Shown here one piece after another: positions 44,677 through 56,828 of a DNA stretch of 64,000 nt. How positions within the stretch are numbered: the stretch's first letter is position 1; every line of letters starts with the position of its first letter. Under the pieces are notes generated by a model. The model was not told where the DNA came from. It searched no databases and saw nothing but the letters and a program-made list of their open reading frames with translations. The stretch comes from JACADW01 sp963747985 (lineage in GTDB: Bacteria; Acidobacteriota; UBA6911), in contig CAVVHG010000001.1 in the NCBI GenBank assembly GCA_963747985.1, positions 496,001 through 560,000 on the forward strand, given 5' to 3'. Position numbers and translations under genes: made by a program.

Positions 44677-45605
44677 GCTTTGCGAAGGACGTGCTGCTGC
44701 GGAACTGGGGCGTCAAGCTTACATCCGTCCTGCTCGCATTCCTGCTGTGGCTTGCGGTGCGGGGAGAACCGAGCGCGGAGGTGGTCGTCACCGTTCCCCT
44801 CGAGATCATCCTTCCTGCCGACATGCAGATTACGAGCGAGCGGCCCAGCACCGTCGAGGTGACGCTGCGCGGCATGGCCAGCAGCATGTGGTTCGGGCAG
44901 CCACTCCCTTCCTGCCGCGTCGATCTCGGACAGGCAGGAGAGGGTGAGCATGACGTGCCCCTGATGCCGGCGGACGTTCGGGTGTCACGCGCGTCGGGCC
45001 TGGAAGTCGTCTCCATCAGGCCGGCCCGGGTGAGACTGACGCTCGAAAAGACAATTTCCAGGGAGGTGCCCGTGCGCGTAAATCGGGGGGAACCGCCGCT
45101 GGATCTCGAGGTCTACGGGGTCACTGTCGACCCGCCCGTGGTCTCAATTACCGGCCCGCGATCGCACGTACGGGGGATTCGTGATATCCCCACTGAGAAT
45201 ATCTCGCTCTCAGGGCAGCGGGAATCGATCCGGACATATGCCCGGTTGGAGATCGCCGACAGCGCTCTGCACGCTTCCCCGCCCGGCCCGGTCCAGGTGA
45301 GTATTCAGTTGGGCGTTCGTCGCCAGATCAGGGTCATAAGGGGCGTCCCGGTCGTGCCCGACGATTCCTCGGTAACCGTTGCCCCACCGCGCATTACGCT
45401 GCGCGTCCTGGTGCCGATCTCGTTGGAAAAAACGCTCCTGGCCGCCGACTTCGAGGCGACCGTCAACACCGCGAGCCTGGATCCGGCGCAGAAGACCGCC
45501 CGGGTCAAGCCGCAAGTCAGCCTGAGAGAAGCGCCGATTCCGGGAGTCGCAATCGTTGAAGTCAATCCGGCCGAAGTCACGATCCGCAGGGAGGTAAGAC
45601 AGTGA
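44673..45605 (+). CDS. cdaR: YbbR domain protein (CdaR-like regulator)
   Basis: A 310-residue protein with one N-terminal membrane helix (VKLTSVLLAFLLWLAVRG) followed by about three YbbR repeats outside the membrane (VTVPLEIILPADMQI; REVPVRVNRGEPPLDLEV; RQIRVIRGVPVVP). CdaR modulates CdaA activity through the membrane. It overlaps cdaA by four bases. Sequence conservation among YbbR proteins is low, so the call rests on the repeats and location. Confidence 0.85.
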   Translation: MSFAKDVLLRNWGVKLTSVLLAFLLWLAVRGEPSAEVVVTVPLEIILPADMQITSERPSTVEVTLRGMASSMWFGQPLPSCRVDLGQAGEGEHDVPLMPADVRVSRASGLEVVSIRPARVRLTLEKTISREVPVRVNRGEPPLDLEVYGVTVDPPVVSITGPRSHVRGIRDIPTENISLSGQRESIRTYARLEIADSALHASPPGPVQVSIQLGVRRQIRVIRGVPVVPDDSSVTVAPPRITLRVLVPISLEKTLLAADFEATVNTASLDPAQKTARVKPQVSLREAPIPGVAIVEVNPAEVTIRREVRQ

Positions 45606-45636
45606 CAGCGACCCTGATACGCGAGACCTGAAAGAG

Positions 45637-46824
45637 ATGCAGGAACGCAATCGTTCGGCCAGGCAATCCGGTGCCAGCGTGCCGCGCGCCCTCGAGTCGG
45701 CGTACTGGAACCTCAAGGATCTCTTCACGGAGGGGGTGACGGGGGAAGGCCTGCGCGGACTCTTCGAAAAGGACGCGCGCGAGACCTTTCGCTTCTTCAC
45801 ACGGCATATAGATTTTGCCGCCCTGCGCTCGCAACCCTGGTTCGTGCGGTATCCGCGGACGGCATGGCTCGTCTTCGTGGCGCTCGCCAGCCGCTTGAAC
45901 CCGCCGCGGCGCGTTGTTTTCGCGATCGCGGTAATGGCTGCGCTCGTTGCCATAGTCCAATCGCTGGCAGCGATCGCCCGGCCGGAGATCCTGGGAGGAC
46001 TGTTCTACTGGTTCATTGCCGCCACTCTTCTCCTCCTGTTGCTGCTCCTGGAGCTGAGGGACAAGCTTGACCTCAAGAGCGACCTTGAAATCGCGCGCGA
46101 GATCCAATTCGGCCTGGTACCGGCAGGACCGTTCGCGCGCGGCGATTTCGAGGTCCACTGCTTCATGCGCCCCGCGAACACGGTTGGCGGGGACTACTAC
46201 GACATCATCGACCTGGGAGGAGACAACGTTGCGATCGTGACTGGTGACGTGGCGGGGAAGGGAATGCCGGCTGCGCTCCTGATGGCCCTTCTTCAGGGAA
46301 GTCTCCGAACCCTCATCACGGCCGGTTTCCGGGGCGGTGACCTGATCGCCAAGCTCAACGACTATTTGTGCGAGAGCATCCCGGCCAACAGCCTGGTCAC
46401 GCTGTTCTACGGGGAGCTCGACGCCGCAGAGGGATCGTTCCGCTACATCAACGCCGGACACAACGCGCCATTTGTCTTTCGATCGGGAAACCGGTTCGAG
46501 CGCCTTCCGGCCACAGGGACTGTTCTGGGTTTTCAGCGCGGATTGGCCTTCGAGAGGAATAAGACGAGGATAGCCCCGGGGGAGGCGATCCTGCTTTTCA
46601 CGGATGGGATCACAGAGGCGTTCAGCCTTTCCGACGAGGAGTACGGCGAGAGCCGTCTCGAGCTTTTCCTGAGAAAAAACAGGGACCTGCCCCGGGACAA
46701 GTTCATCCAGGACCTCATTCGCGACGTTCTGCAGTTTTGCGGCCCGGCCAGACCGGGCGACGACATGACCCTCGTCTTCGTTGACAGGAAGTTCTCTGCC
46801 AGCAGAAATCCGATATCCCCGTGA
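45637..46824 (+). CDS. Membrane-bound PP2C-type serine phosphatase (RsbU/SpoIIE domain)
   Basis: A 395-residue protein. Residues 94-112 and 121-140 are membrane helices, a short coiled linker follows, and residues ~165-390 are an RsbU/SpoIIE-type PP2C phosphatase. Metal-binding acidic motifs are GGDYYD (184-189), VTGDVAGKGMPAALLMALL (202 onward) and GDDMTLVFVD near the end. Such enzymes dephosphorylate anti-sigma-factor antagonists. No partner switch protein is in the window. It starts 32 bases after cdaR and may share its transcript, which would put it in the c-di-AMP neighbourhood. Confidence 0.88.
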   Translation: MQERNRSARQSGASVPRALESAYWNLKDLFTEGVTGEGLRGLFEKDARETFRFFTRHIDFAALRSQPWFVRYPRTAWLVFVALASRLNPPRRVVFAIAVMAALVAIVQSLAAIARPEILGGLFYWFIAATLLLLLLLLELRDKLDLKSDLEIAREIQFGLVPAGPFARGDFEVHCFMRPANTVGGDYYDIIDLGGDNVAIVTGDVAGKGMPAALLMALLQGSLRTLITAGFRGGDLIAKLNDYLCESIPANSLVTLFYGELDAAEGSFRYINAGHNAPFVFRSGNRFERLPATGTVLGFQRGLAFERNKTRIAPGEAILLFTDGITEAFSLSDEEYGESRLELFLRKNRDLPRDKFIQDLIRDVLQFCGPARPGDDMTLVFVDRKFSASRNPISP

Positions 46825-46962
46825 CCGCCGTGCGGACCCGCGCCGCCGGCGCGGACACGGCGCGCTGCGGCGCAGCATTCCCACTCCTGATCCCTGGATT
46901 CACCCCCCCTGCAGAGACCGGTTTATGTCATCATATTAGCTTTGCGATGCGGCGGGACTCAT

Positions 46963-47466
46963 ATGGAGACGCAGAAAATCAAGACACTCGAGGAGATGCT
47001 CCGGGTGCGCGCGGGAATGCGCGCGCAGGGACTGAAGCTTGTCTTCACGAACGGGTGTTTCGACCTTCTTCACGTGGGTCACGTACGCTATTTGAACCAG
47101 GCGCGCGCTCTCGGGGATGCGCTGGTCGTAGCCATAAACAGCGATCGCTCGGTGCGTGAGAACAAGGGCGAAGGAAGACCCCTGGTTCCCGAGGCCGAAA
47201 GGGCGGAGGTTCTGTCCGCGCTTGCCTGCGTCGATTATGTGACCATTTTTGACGAGAGGACACCCCAGTTCGTCATCGATGCCATCGTACCGGACGTGCT
47301 GGTCAAAGGGGCTGACTGGGGCCTCTCTGAGATCGTCGGCCGCGAGACCGTGGAAAGGGCCGGGGGCATGGTCTGCAACATAACCCTGGTTCCCGGGAAA
47401 TCCACGTCGTCGATAGTCGCCAGGGTTCTCGAACGGGCTGAATCACTGCGGGAGGATTCCAGGTAG
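46963..47466 (+). CDS. rfaE2: D-glycero-beta-D-manno-heptose 1-phosphate adenylyltransferase
   Basis: A 167-residue nucleotidyltransferase making ADP-heptose for lipopolysaccharide core. Seen: VFTNGCFDLLHVGHVRYLNQ with the HxGH motif at residues 37-40, and VPGKSTSSIV near the end. It corresponds to the C-terminal half of HldE as a separate protein (RfaE2/HldC). The ATG at 46963 is preferred over an upstream start. Implies a heptose-containing outer membrane. mfd begins 48 bases downstream. Confidence 0.92.
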   Translation: METQKIKTLEEMLRVRAGMRAQGLKLVFTNGCFDLLHVGHVRYLNQARALGDALVVAINSDRSVRENKGEGRPLVPEAERAEVLSALACVDYVTIFDERTPQFVIDAIVPDVLVKGADWGLSEIVGRETVERAGGMVCNITLVPGKSTSSIVARVLERAESLREDSR

Positions 47467-47514
47467 CCGCCCGCGACTCCGGGTTGATGGGAGCAGGGGC
47501 CGGCGCGAAGTATC

Positions 47515-51006
<3,492 letters not shown>

Positions 51007-51013
51007 AACGATA

Positions 51014-51042
51014 GTAGGTCCGGTCTGACAGGCCGGACCTAC
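51014..51042. terminator. Hairpin between convergent mfd and glycosidase genes
   Basis: GTAGGTCCGG (51014-51023) pairs with CCGGACCTAC (51033-51042) around a nine-base loop. It overlaps the stop codon of the minus-strand glycosidase. There is no T-run, so it could be a bidirectional terminator or a dispersed hairpin related to 42920-42942. Confidence 0.45.
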
Positions 51043-52739
51043 TTCGCCTCGAGGAGGAGCGTCCAGTCGCCGGCGTCTCCCGCAGGCGGTGAAGACCACC
51101 AGGCGGCCGCGGACTGCACCACGTCGGGCAGATCGGTCCAGGCTCCGGTTCTCGGGTTGAACCACCGTGCGAGGTACGAGCCCGGCGCCAGCTGGAATCT
51201 TGCCGTGCCGGAAGCAGGCAAGTAGGCCACATATCTCTTCCCCGGTTCCGCCAGAAGCAGCGTTTCCTCTCCCGCCAGTTCCTCGTGCGGCTCCAGCGCC
51301 CACCAGGGAAAGCTCGTGAAGAACTGCACCATGTGCCGGTAGCCGATGAGCATGGTCATGTGCTCGTCGCCGCGGCCGTTCACCCAGCCGCCCCCCGTGT
51401 CCGGCCCTGCGCCTGTGCCGTCGTTCGCCCGCTCACCGGTCGTCTGATAGCAGCCGGCCATGCTGATCTCCCATGCCAGCCGGCGGCGACTGTCTCCGAC
51501 TCGGGCGGGCCAGAGCCGCTTCTCTCCCCAGGGGAACGGGTAGTGATCTTCATAACCGTATTCCTCGTTGATCTGCGGCATCAGGCGTCCTGTCGAGGCC
51601 TGCTGCCTCCGGTTCTCGAGCATGAACCTGTATCCCCCGTGCTCGTCCCAGCTCTGAAACATCGCGAAGTCAGCCCAGGCAGCCCGTCGGAATGGAAATT
51701 CGCCGTGACCATGGACACTCGCAATATGGCGGTAGGGGTCCGATGCCTTGATGATGGAGCCCATGCGGTTCACCCAGGCCTCATCACGGAACAGATGCCA
51801 CTCATTGGTCACGTCCCACATGATGTTCGCGAAGGCGCTGAAACGGGCCGTCACGTAGCGGTAGTAGCGCTCTTCGTCCGAGCCGCCCATCCGCGGCTTG
51901 CCGAACGGGTCGACGCCTTTGTCGGCGCCGTCCAGGTAGAAAATGACCGAGACCACGATGCCGCGCTCCCGCGCAAGGCGAAGCATGCTCTCAGCCTTCT
52001 TGAAGAAGGCGACGTTGAAGCGGGTCACGTCATAGCCGGGATCCTCGATGTCCTCCGGCCGGGCCGCCGGCCACGGCTCCATCTTGAAAGCGAACTTCCT
52101 GGTGCGCCGGACGAGCGGCTCGTTCCAGCGAGTCCCGTCCTTTGTCCGGCCGCAGAGTGCGACCCGGATCCGGTTGACGCCGAGCTGGGAGAGGCGCTCG
52201 AGCGATTGCGCGATCGTATCCTCGTCCCAGGCCAGGAGCTGATACGTGGTCGTCGCATTCCAGAACCAATGCTCGCCGGTCCCCTCGCGGACGAAGTGAA
52301 ACGGGTGCTCCGGGTCCACCCGCACCGGCCCCGGACGCCGTCCCGCAGAGGCAGTGAAGCGACCTTCGTGCTTGAACGAGAACTTGCCCTGTTGCAGCTG
52401 GACGGTGTAGCGGTAGTTCCCGGGTTGGGACGGCATATATCGCACCCGGAAAAGAGTGCCGTCTTCCGCGTCGCAGAATCCATCGACGCGAACCGGCGCA
52501 CCCCCTTCCCGCGTGAACTCGCCGGTCACCTTGACGTCGGTGAAGGGGTTGGGGGCATCCGGGTGCTGCAGGCCCACGGTCACCTCGACGTAGTCGAAAC
52601 ATTCGATGGAAGGCGCGGACTGGATTGCCTGCGGCGGAGCCGGCTCGGCCGCCAACGGCGATGCGGGCGACAGCAGGCGGGCGCACAACAGGAACAGCAG
52701 CGGCATATGGGCAATCGGTCTTACGGTTGTCCCGTCCAT
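51039..52739 (-). CDS. Exported glycoside hydrolase (DUF5060-DUF4038-type)
   Basis: A 566-residue secreted enzyme. The signal peptide covers about residues 1-31. Residues ~45-130 are a beta domain (DUF5060-like), 140-470 a TIM-barrel of the DUF4038/apiosidase type, and the last ~80 residues a small beta domain (YVAYLPASGTARFQLAPGSY). The GH-A clan acid/base is Glu313 in WDVTNEWHLF, and Glu392/393 in INEEYGYED is the likely nucleophile region. The ATG at 52739 follows GGAGGGATGAAAAC, so the longer frame is rejected. Substrate is probably a plant or bacterial polysaccharide side chain, by inference. Confidence 0.82.
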   Translation of the reverse strand: MDGTTVRPIAHMPLLFLLCARLLSPASPLAAEPAPPQAIQSAPSIECFDYVEVTVGLQHPDAPNPFTDVKVTGEFTREGGAPVRVDGFCDAEDGTLFRVRYMPSQPGNYRYTVQLQQGKFSFKHEGRFTASAGRRPGPVRVDPEHPFHFVREGTGEHWFWNATTTYQLLAWDEDTIAQSLERLSQLGVNRIRVALCGRTKDGTRWNEPLVRRTRKFAFKMEPWPAARPEDIEDPGYDVTRFNVAFFKKAESMLRLARERGIVVSVIFYLDGADKGVDPFGKPRMGGSDEERYYRYVTARFSAFANIMWDVTNEWHLFRDEAWVNRMGSIIKASDPYRHIASVHGHGEFPFRRAAWADFAMFQSWDEHGGYRFMLENRRQQASTGRLMPQINEEYGYEDHYPFPWGEKRLWPARVGDSRRRLAWEISMAGCYQTTGERANDGTGAGPDTGGGWVNGRGDEHMTMLIGYRHMVQFFTSFPWWALEPHEELAGEETLLLAEPGKRYVAYLPASGTARFQLAPGSYLARWFNPRTGAWTDLPDVVQSAAAWWSSPPAGDAGDWTLLLEAK

Positions 52740-52901
52740 GTTTTCATCCCTCCAATGGTGACCCATTCCGTCAAACCGGGCACAGCCCCGACCATGATAA
52801 TGTCAGGGAGGCATCCGCAACCAGCATCAATTACTCGAATCTGCGAGGCAGGAGGGCTGCCGGGATCGCTATCAGCCCGCAGGTAGGGTCGCAGGTGGGC
52901 T

Positions 52902-52930
52902 TTGCGTCTCCGGAGCGAAACAGATATCAT
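52902..52930 (+). promoter_or_regulatory. Promoter of the PpiC-SurA pair
   Basis: TTGCGT at 52902 and TATCAT at 52925 with 17-base spacing, giving a leader of about 20 bases before the ATG at 52958. Confidence 0.55.
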
Positions 52931-52957
52931 TGGTTATTTTGGATCCTCCGGCCGTTC

Positions 52958-53959
52958 ATGAGACTCGATCGCAGGGTGCGGATTCGAAGGTTTTTTTACC
53001 TCCCGGCACTGGGAATCGCGCTGGTTCTGTCGGGCTGCGGCCTGAGCGAGCGGTTGCGGAGTTTTCTGCGAGGAGACAGGGCCAGCGCCACCGTTGTGCG
53101 CGTGGGAGACGAGACGTACACGAGATCGCACCTGGAGTACTTCTTCGACAGCCGTCTCAGTGAGTTCCTCGATCCGACCAATGCCGACAGCGTCAAGTCG
53201 AACCTGCTCGAGTCGTTCATCGAGGAGAAGCTGCTCCTCCAGGAGGCTGAGAAGAGCGGCGTCAAGCCTGATCCCGCGCTGTTGAAGGCCGCGATGGGGC
53301 AGATGGCTGCGCCCCAGGGAGGGGATCGGGAAAAGCAGGCGCAAGCCGGCCGTGAGCTCGAGCGCGCGGTCTCCGAAAGCCTGATGATGGAACGATACCT
53401 GCACGATTTCCTGCTCAAGGACCTGGCCGTGAACGATGCCGATTGCGGGGAGTACTACAATCAGCATATGGGAGACTTCGTGACCAAGGACGCAGTGCAC
53501 GTGCGTGAGATCCTGGTTGACGACCTGTCGCAGGCAGAGAGGATCCTGGGTTCCTTGAAGGCCAACAGGAACAGCAATTTTGCCGAACTTGCCCGCCTCT
53601 ATTCGAAAGCGGCGACGGCCGAGGACGGCGGGGATATGGGGCGCTTCGAGAGGGGCGAACTGCCCGAGGAGTTCGAGAAGGTCGTTTTCCCGATGGCCCC
53701 GGGCACTGTCAGCAAGATCGTGCGGACCAGGTACGGCTATCATGTGTTTCTGGTCGAAGAACGGATCGGGGCGCACCAGCAGAAGCTTTACGAGGTCCGG
53801 GATCAGATCCAGGAGAAACTCCTGGCGACTCGGCAGCGGCAGATCATTGAGAAGAAACTGGCCGCTCTCGAAGTACAGATCCCGGTGAGTATCTACCGGG
53901 ACAACCTGGGTTTCAATTACGTAGGGACGAGGTTTGCCCCGCGAGGTGAGGACAACTGA
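52958..53959 (+). CDS. PpiC-type peptidyl-prolyl isomerase lipoprotein
   Basis: A 333-residue lipoprotein chaperone. The signal ends in the lipobox LSGC (Cys27). A SurA-like helical N-domain (residues ~45-160) precedes a parvulin domain at ~165-275 (VHVREILVDDLSQAERIL, ATAEDGGDMGRFERGELP, YGYHVFLVEER). It likely helps fold outer membrane proteins. The open frame runs far upstream, but the lipoprotein signal and promoter fix the start at 52958. Its stop overlaps the next start by one base (TGATG). Confidence 0.88.
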   Translation: MRLDRRVRIRRFFYLPALGIALVLSGCGLSERLRSFLRGDRASATVVRVGDETYTRSHLEYFFDSRLSEFLDPTNADSVKSNLLESFIEEKLLLQEAEKSGVKPDPALLKAAMGQMAAPQGGDREKQAQAGRELERAVSESLMMERYLHDFLLKDLAVNDADCGEYYNQHMGDFVTKDAVHVREILVDDLSQAERILGSLKANRNSNFAELARLYSKAATAEDGGDMGRFERGELPEEFEKVVFPMAPGTVSKIVRTRYGYHVFLVEERIGAHQQKLYEVRDQIQEKLLATRQRQIIEKKLAALEVQIPVSIYRDNLGFNYVGTRFAPRGEDN

Positions 53960-54930
53960 TGAACAGATCCCTGATGTTAATCCTGTCGACCCTGCTCCTG
54001 GCTCCGGCGGTAAGCCCGCAGTCCAGGACCGTGGATCGGATCGTCGCGCAGGTAAATGACGACATAATCACGCTCTCCGACCTCAACCGGGAGATGGCCG
54101 ATGCGCGCCAGGAGCTCGCCACAAAATACGCGGGCGAACAGCTCGAACAGGAAGTCAAGAAAGCGGAGAAGATGGTGCTCGACGATCTGATCCGTCAGAG
54201 ACTCCTGCTGCAGAAGGCGTCTGAGCTTGGCTTCGGCGCAAACGTGGACTTGCAGGTCACGGCCGCGATTGAGAACATAAGAAAACAAAACAACATCAAA
54301 GACATGCAGGAGTTCGAACGTGCCCTGGCGCAGCAGGGCATGACGATGGTGGGCTTCCGCGAACGGTTGCGCAGGCAGATCATCACGCAGAGCCTCGTCC
54401 AGGAGATGGTCGGCTCGCGGATCACCCTTCTTTCACAGGAAATCGACAAGTACTACAAGGACCACGCGGCCGACTACACCAGCCAGGAGGAAGTCACTCT
54501 CAGCGAAATCATCATCCCGGTTGAAGGGAATCCTGCTGAGGCAGAAGCGAAGGCGAATGAAATACACGCGAGCCTCGGGCGGGGGGAATCCTTTGCCGCA
54601 CTCGCCACCCAGTATTCAAAGGGGCCTACCGCCAGCAAAGGCGGCAGCATCGGCACTTACCTCACCGCGAAACTCAACCCCGCAATAACGGCCTCGATTG
54701 CGAACCTGAAGGAGGGGGAGTTTACGGCAGTCGAAAAGAGCGCAGACGGGTGTGTAATATACCGCGTCGATTCCAGAAAGCCTGCCGTGGTACGCCCGCT
54801 GGAGGAAGTGCGCGACGAGATCAGGAACAATCTCTGGAGCCAGAAATTCAATCCGGAATTCGAGCGCTTTATCGCCCAGTTGAAGGACGAAGCCTACATC
54901 CAGATCTTCAGCGAGACGAAAGAGCCGTAA
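53959..54930 (+). CDS. SurA-like periplasmic chaperone/isomerase
   Basis: A 323-residue secreted protein with a signal peptide (MNRSLMLILSTLLLAPAVSPQ). It has a SurA N-domain (VDRIVAQVNDDIITLSDLNREM) and one parvulin domain (residues ~175-270, with SEIIIPVEGNPAEAEAKANE and GPTASKGGSIGTYL). E. coli SurA has two parvulin domains, so this is the shorter form. Translation is coupled to the PpiC lipoprotein upstream (TGATG). Together they probably assist outer membrane protein biogenesis. Confidence 0.88.
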   Translation: MNRSLMLILSTLLLAPAVSPQSRTVDRIVAQVNDDIITLSDLNREMADARQELATKYAGEQLEQEVKKAEKMVLDDLIRQRLLLQKASELGFGANVDLQVTAAIENIRKQNNIKDMQEFERALAQQGMTMVGFRERLRRQIITQSLVQEMVGSRITLLSQEIDKYYKDHAADYTSQEEVTLSEIIIPVEGNPAEAEAKANEIHASLGRGESFAALATQYSKGPTASKGGSIGTYLTAKLNPAITASIANLKEGEFTAVEKSADGCVIYRVDSRKPAVVRPLEEVRDEIRNNLWSQKFNPEFERFIAQLKDEAYIQIFSETKEP

Positions 54931-54937
54931 GGACTTG

Positions 54938-55003
54938 CACCACAGAGACACAGAGAACCGCGAAGATTCAGATGATCTTTGTGCACTCTGCGTCCCTGCG
55001 GTG
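54938..55003. repeat. CACCACAGAGACACAGAG inverted repeat
   Basis: CACCACAGAGACACAGAG at 54938 and its near reverse complement CTCTGCGTCCCTGCGGTG at 54986, separated by 30 bases. Similar CCACAGAG/CTCTGTGG palindromes are, from memory, widespread dispersed repeats in several bacterial phyla. It follows the surA-like stop. The space to 55357 is otherwise empty and AT-rich near 55240-55320. Confidence 0.6.
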
Positions 55004-55357
55004 TTATGAAACCGGAATGAAGCCCCCACAGGGGACCAAGCTCGGTCCCGGACTGGCGCCACACCGCCTCAGAGATCCCTGGCATCGCGGGAAGGGACCG
55101 CGATTAACTCTCAAACGATGTGACTCCAATTCGGGACCCGAACTCGGATCACGGGAAATTACGTCGCTATAAAATGCACGCGGCGTGCCAATGCCCCGCC
55201 CCCCGGCCGGAGAGCTGCTAAGCTACTGTCTCTAAAATAATTCTATTCTCTGTCGCAACCGGAGGATTCCGTAGTTATTTGCAGAACAAACAAATTTTTG
55301 GATTTTTTGACAGGTTTTTTGGAGAAGTTCTGCCGCCGGCTATCGGGGGAACTCCGA

Positions 55358-55379
55358 CCGGGGTGCCTGGACACCCCGG
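55358..55379. terminator. Strong GC hairpin downstream of the oxidoreductase gene
   Basis: CCGGGGTG-CCTGGA-CACCCCGG forms an 8-base-pair stem just beyond the stop of the minus-strand Gfo/Idh/MocA gene. No T-run follows on the minus strand, so terminator function is only a guess. Confidence 0.4.
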
Positions 55380-55417
55380 CCATTCTCTCTTAAGACGTTT
55401 GTTTCTAACAGGTTGCT

Positions 55418-56656
55418 TCAGACAATCTCCCGGCGTCCTTCGTCCCAGTGGACCGTTCGCCCCTGCCGGTACGAGAATACGGCCATTTGGCAGGCGATCG
55501 CAGACCGGAAACCTATCTCAAACGGGCAGTTAGGCTCTTTCCGGCTCCTCACGCAATCGATGAAATTCTGCATGTGGACGTTCGTAGTATCCGATCCTCC
55601 CACGATATCCGGTGTAGCCTTGGCGTTGGCTTGCGCCGAAGCCTCGCCACCCGCGTCCTCGGCTTCGGACTTGTAGGTAACCCGATCCGATTCGTCGCGG
55701 GTGATCGTGCCCTTGTCTCCCAGGATCAGGTCGTTGCCTTCACCGAAATACTTGTTGCCGAACATGGAGTTCCACGTAAACAGCAGCTTCTCCGGCTGGC
55801 TCATGGATACATCCATGGTGTCGGGTACCTCCATCTCGGGAGAGAGATAGTTGCCGCCCGTCATGGTCACGCTCTCCGGGATCTTCAGGTTCATCACCTT
55901 GAACCAGAACCCGACCTGATGGATCATGTTCTCGAACATGTTGCCGCCGGAATAATCCCAATAGAAGCGCCAGTTGATGACACGATTCGGATCGAACGGC
56001 CACTGCTGCGCGTCGCCCTGGAAATCCCTCCAATCTACATGCTGCGGATCGCAGTCTGAAGGTATCTGCCGCTTCCACCCGCCGTATGGGGCGTTGCGGT
56101 AATGGTGCGTGTGGATCTGTGTGATCGTGCCCATCCGTTCCGGAGTGAGGAGCCCGCGCACTTTCTCGACCGCCGGGCCGCTCAAGGACTGGATCCCGAC
56201 CTGGACAATCCTGCCGGAGCCCTGAAAAGCGCGCTGCATCCTCCGGGCGTGGTCCGGATTGAAGGCCATGGTCTTCTCCTGGTACACGTCCTTGGCGGCC
56301 TGGATGGCAGGCACGAAACTCAGGGCATGCTGATGCTGCGGCGTGGCGATGAGCACCGCATCGATCTCCTTGTCATCCAGCAGGCGCCGGAAGTCCTGAT
56401 ATGGTTTGATCTGCGGCGCAAACTTCTTCACCTCGTCGAGGCGGCGGGTGTACACGTCCGCCACCGCAACGGCTTCCGTGTTCGTGCAGCGCATGGCGAC
56501 CTTGAAGATTTCCTGCCCGCGGCCGCCGGCGCCGATCAGCCCGAGGCGAACCCGGTCATTCGCGCCGAGCACTCTGCCGGCAGGGAGTATCGATGATGCC
56601 GCCACGGCCGCCGCGCCGCTGGCAACCCTGGTCACAAACGCACGCCTGGTCTCCAT
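55418..56656 (-). CDS. Tat-exported Gfo/Idh/MocA family oxidoreductase
   Basis: A 412-residue NAD(P)-dependent oxidoreductase with an N-terminal twin-arginine-like signal (METRRAFVTRVASGAAAVAASS). The Rossmann fold starts RLGLIGAGGRGQEIF (residues ~37-51). The family EKTMAFNPDHARRM segment (variant of EKP) follows, and HQVGFWFKVM holds the usual catalytic histidine region. Such exported members act on sugars or related polyols. AGGAGG lies six bases before the ATG. No partner genes adjoin it. Confidence 0.88.
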   Translation of the reverse strand: METRRAFVTRVASGAAAVAASSILPAGRVLGANDRVRLGLIGAGGRGQEIFKVAMRCTNTEAVAVADVYTRRLDEVKKFAPQIKPYQDFRRLLDDKEIDAVLIATPQHQHALSFVPAIQAAKDVYQEKTMAFNPDHARRMQRAFQGSGRIVQVGIQSLSGPAVEKVRGLLTPERMGTITQIHTHHYRNAPYGGWKRQIPSDCDPQHVDWRDFQGDAQQWPFDPNRVINWRFYWDYSGGNMFENMIHQVGFWFKVMNLKIPESVTMTGGNYLSPEMEVPDTMDVSMSQPEKLLFTWNSMFGNKYFGEGNDLILGDKGTITRDESDRVTYKSEAEDAGGEASAQANAKATPDIVGGSDTTNVHMQNFIDCVRSRKEPNCPFEIGFRSAIACQMAVFSYRQGRTVHWDEGRREIV

Positions 56657-56828
56657 GATGATCCTCCTGAAATGCTGGCGCTGAGATTACATCATCTCTC
56701 GCGCTCAGGGCCATGAAAATCGGCCCGTCCCGCCATCCAGTCAAGAAATTTGAGGAATCATGCCGGGCAGACGCGAAGCAGGCAGAGCAGGATTGCCATT
56801 TGGTATGGGTGCGCACGGGAGTCTCTGC

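Noticed and set aside
51285..52886. 533-codon plus-strand frame antisense to the glycosidase
   Set aside because: The opposite strand has a signal peptide, catalytic glutamates and a strong ribosome site. This frame has none.
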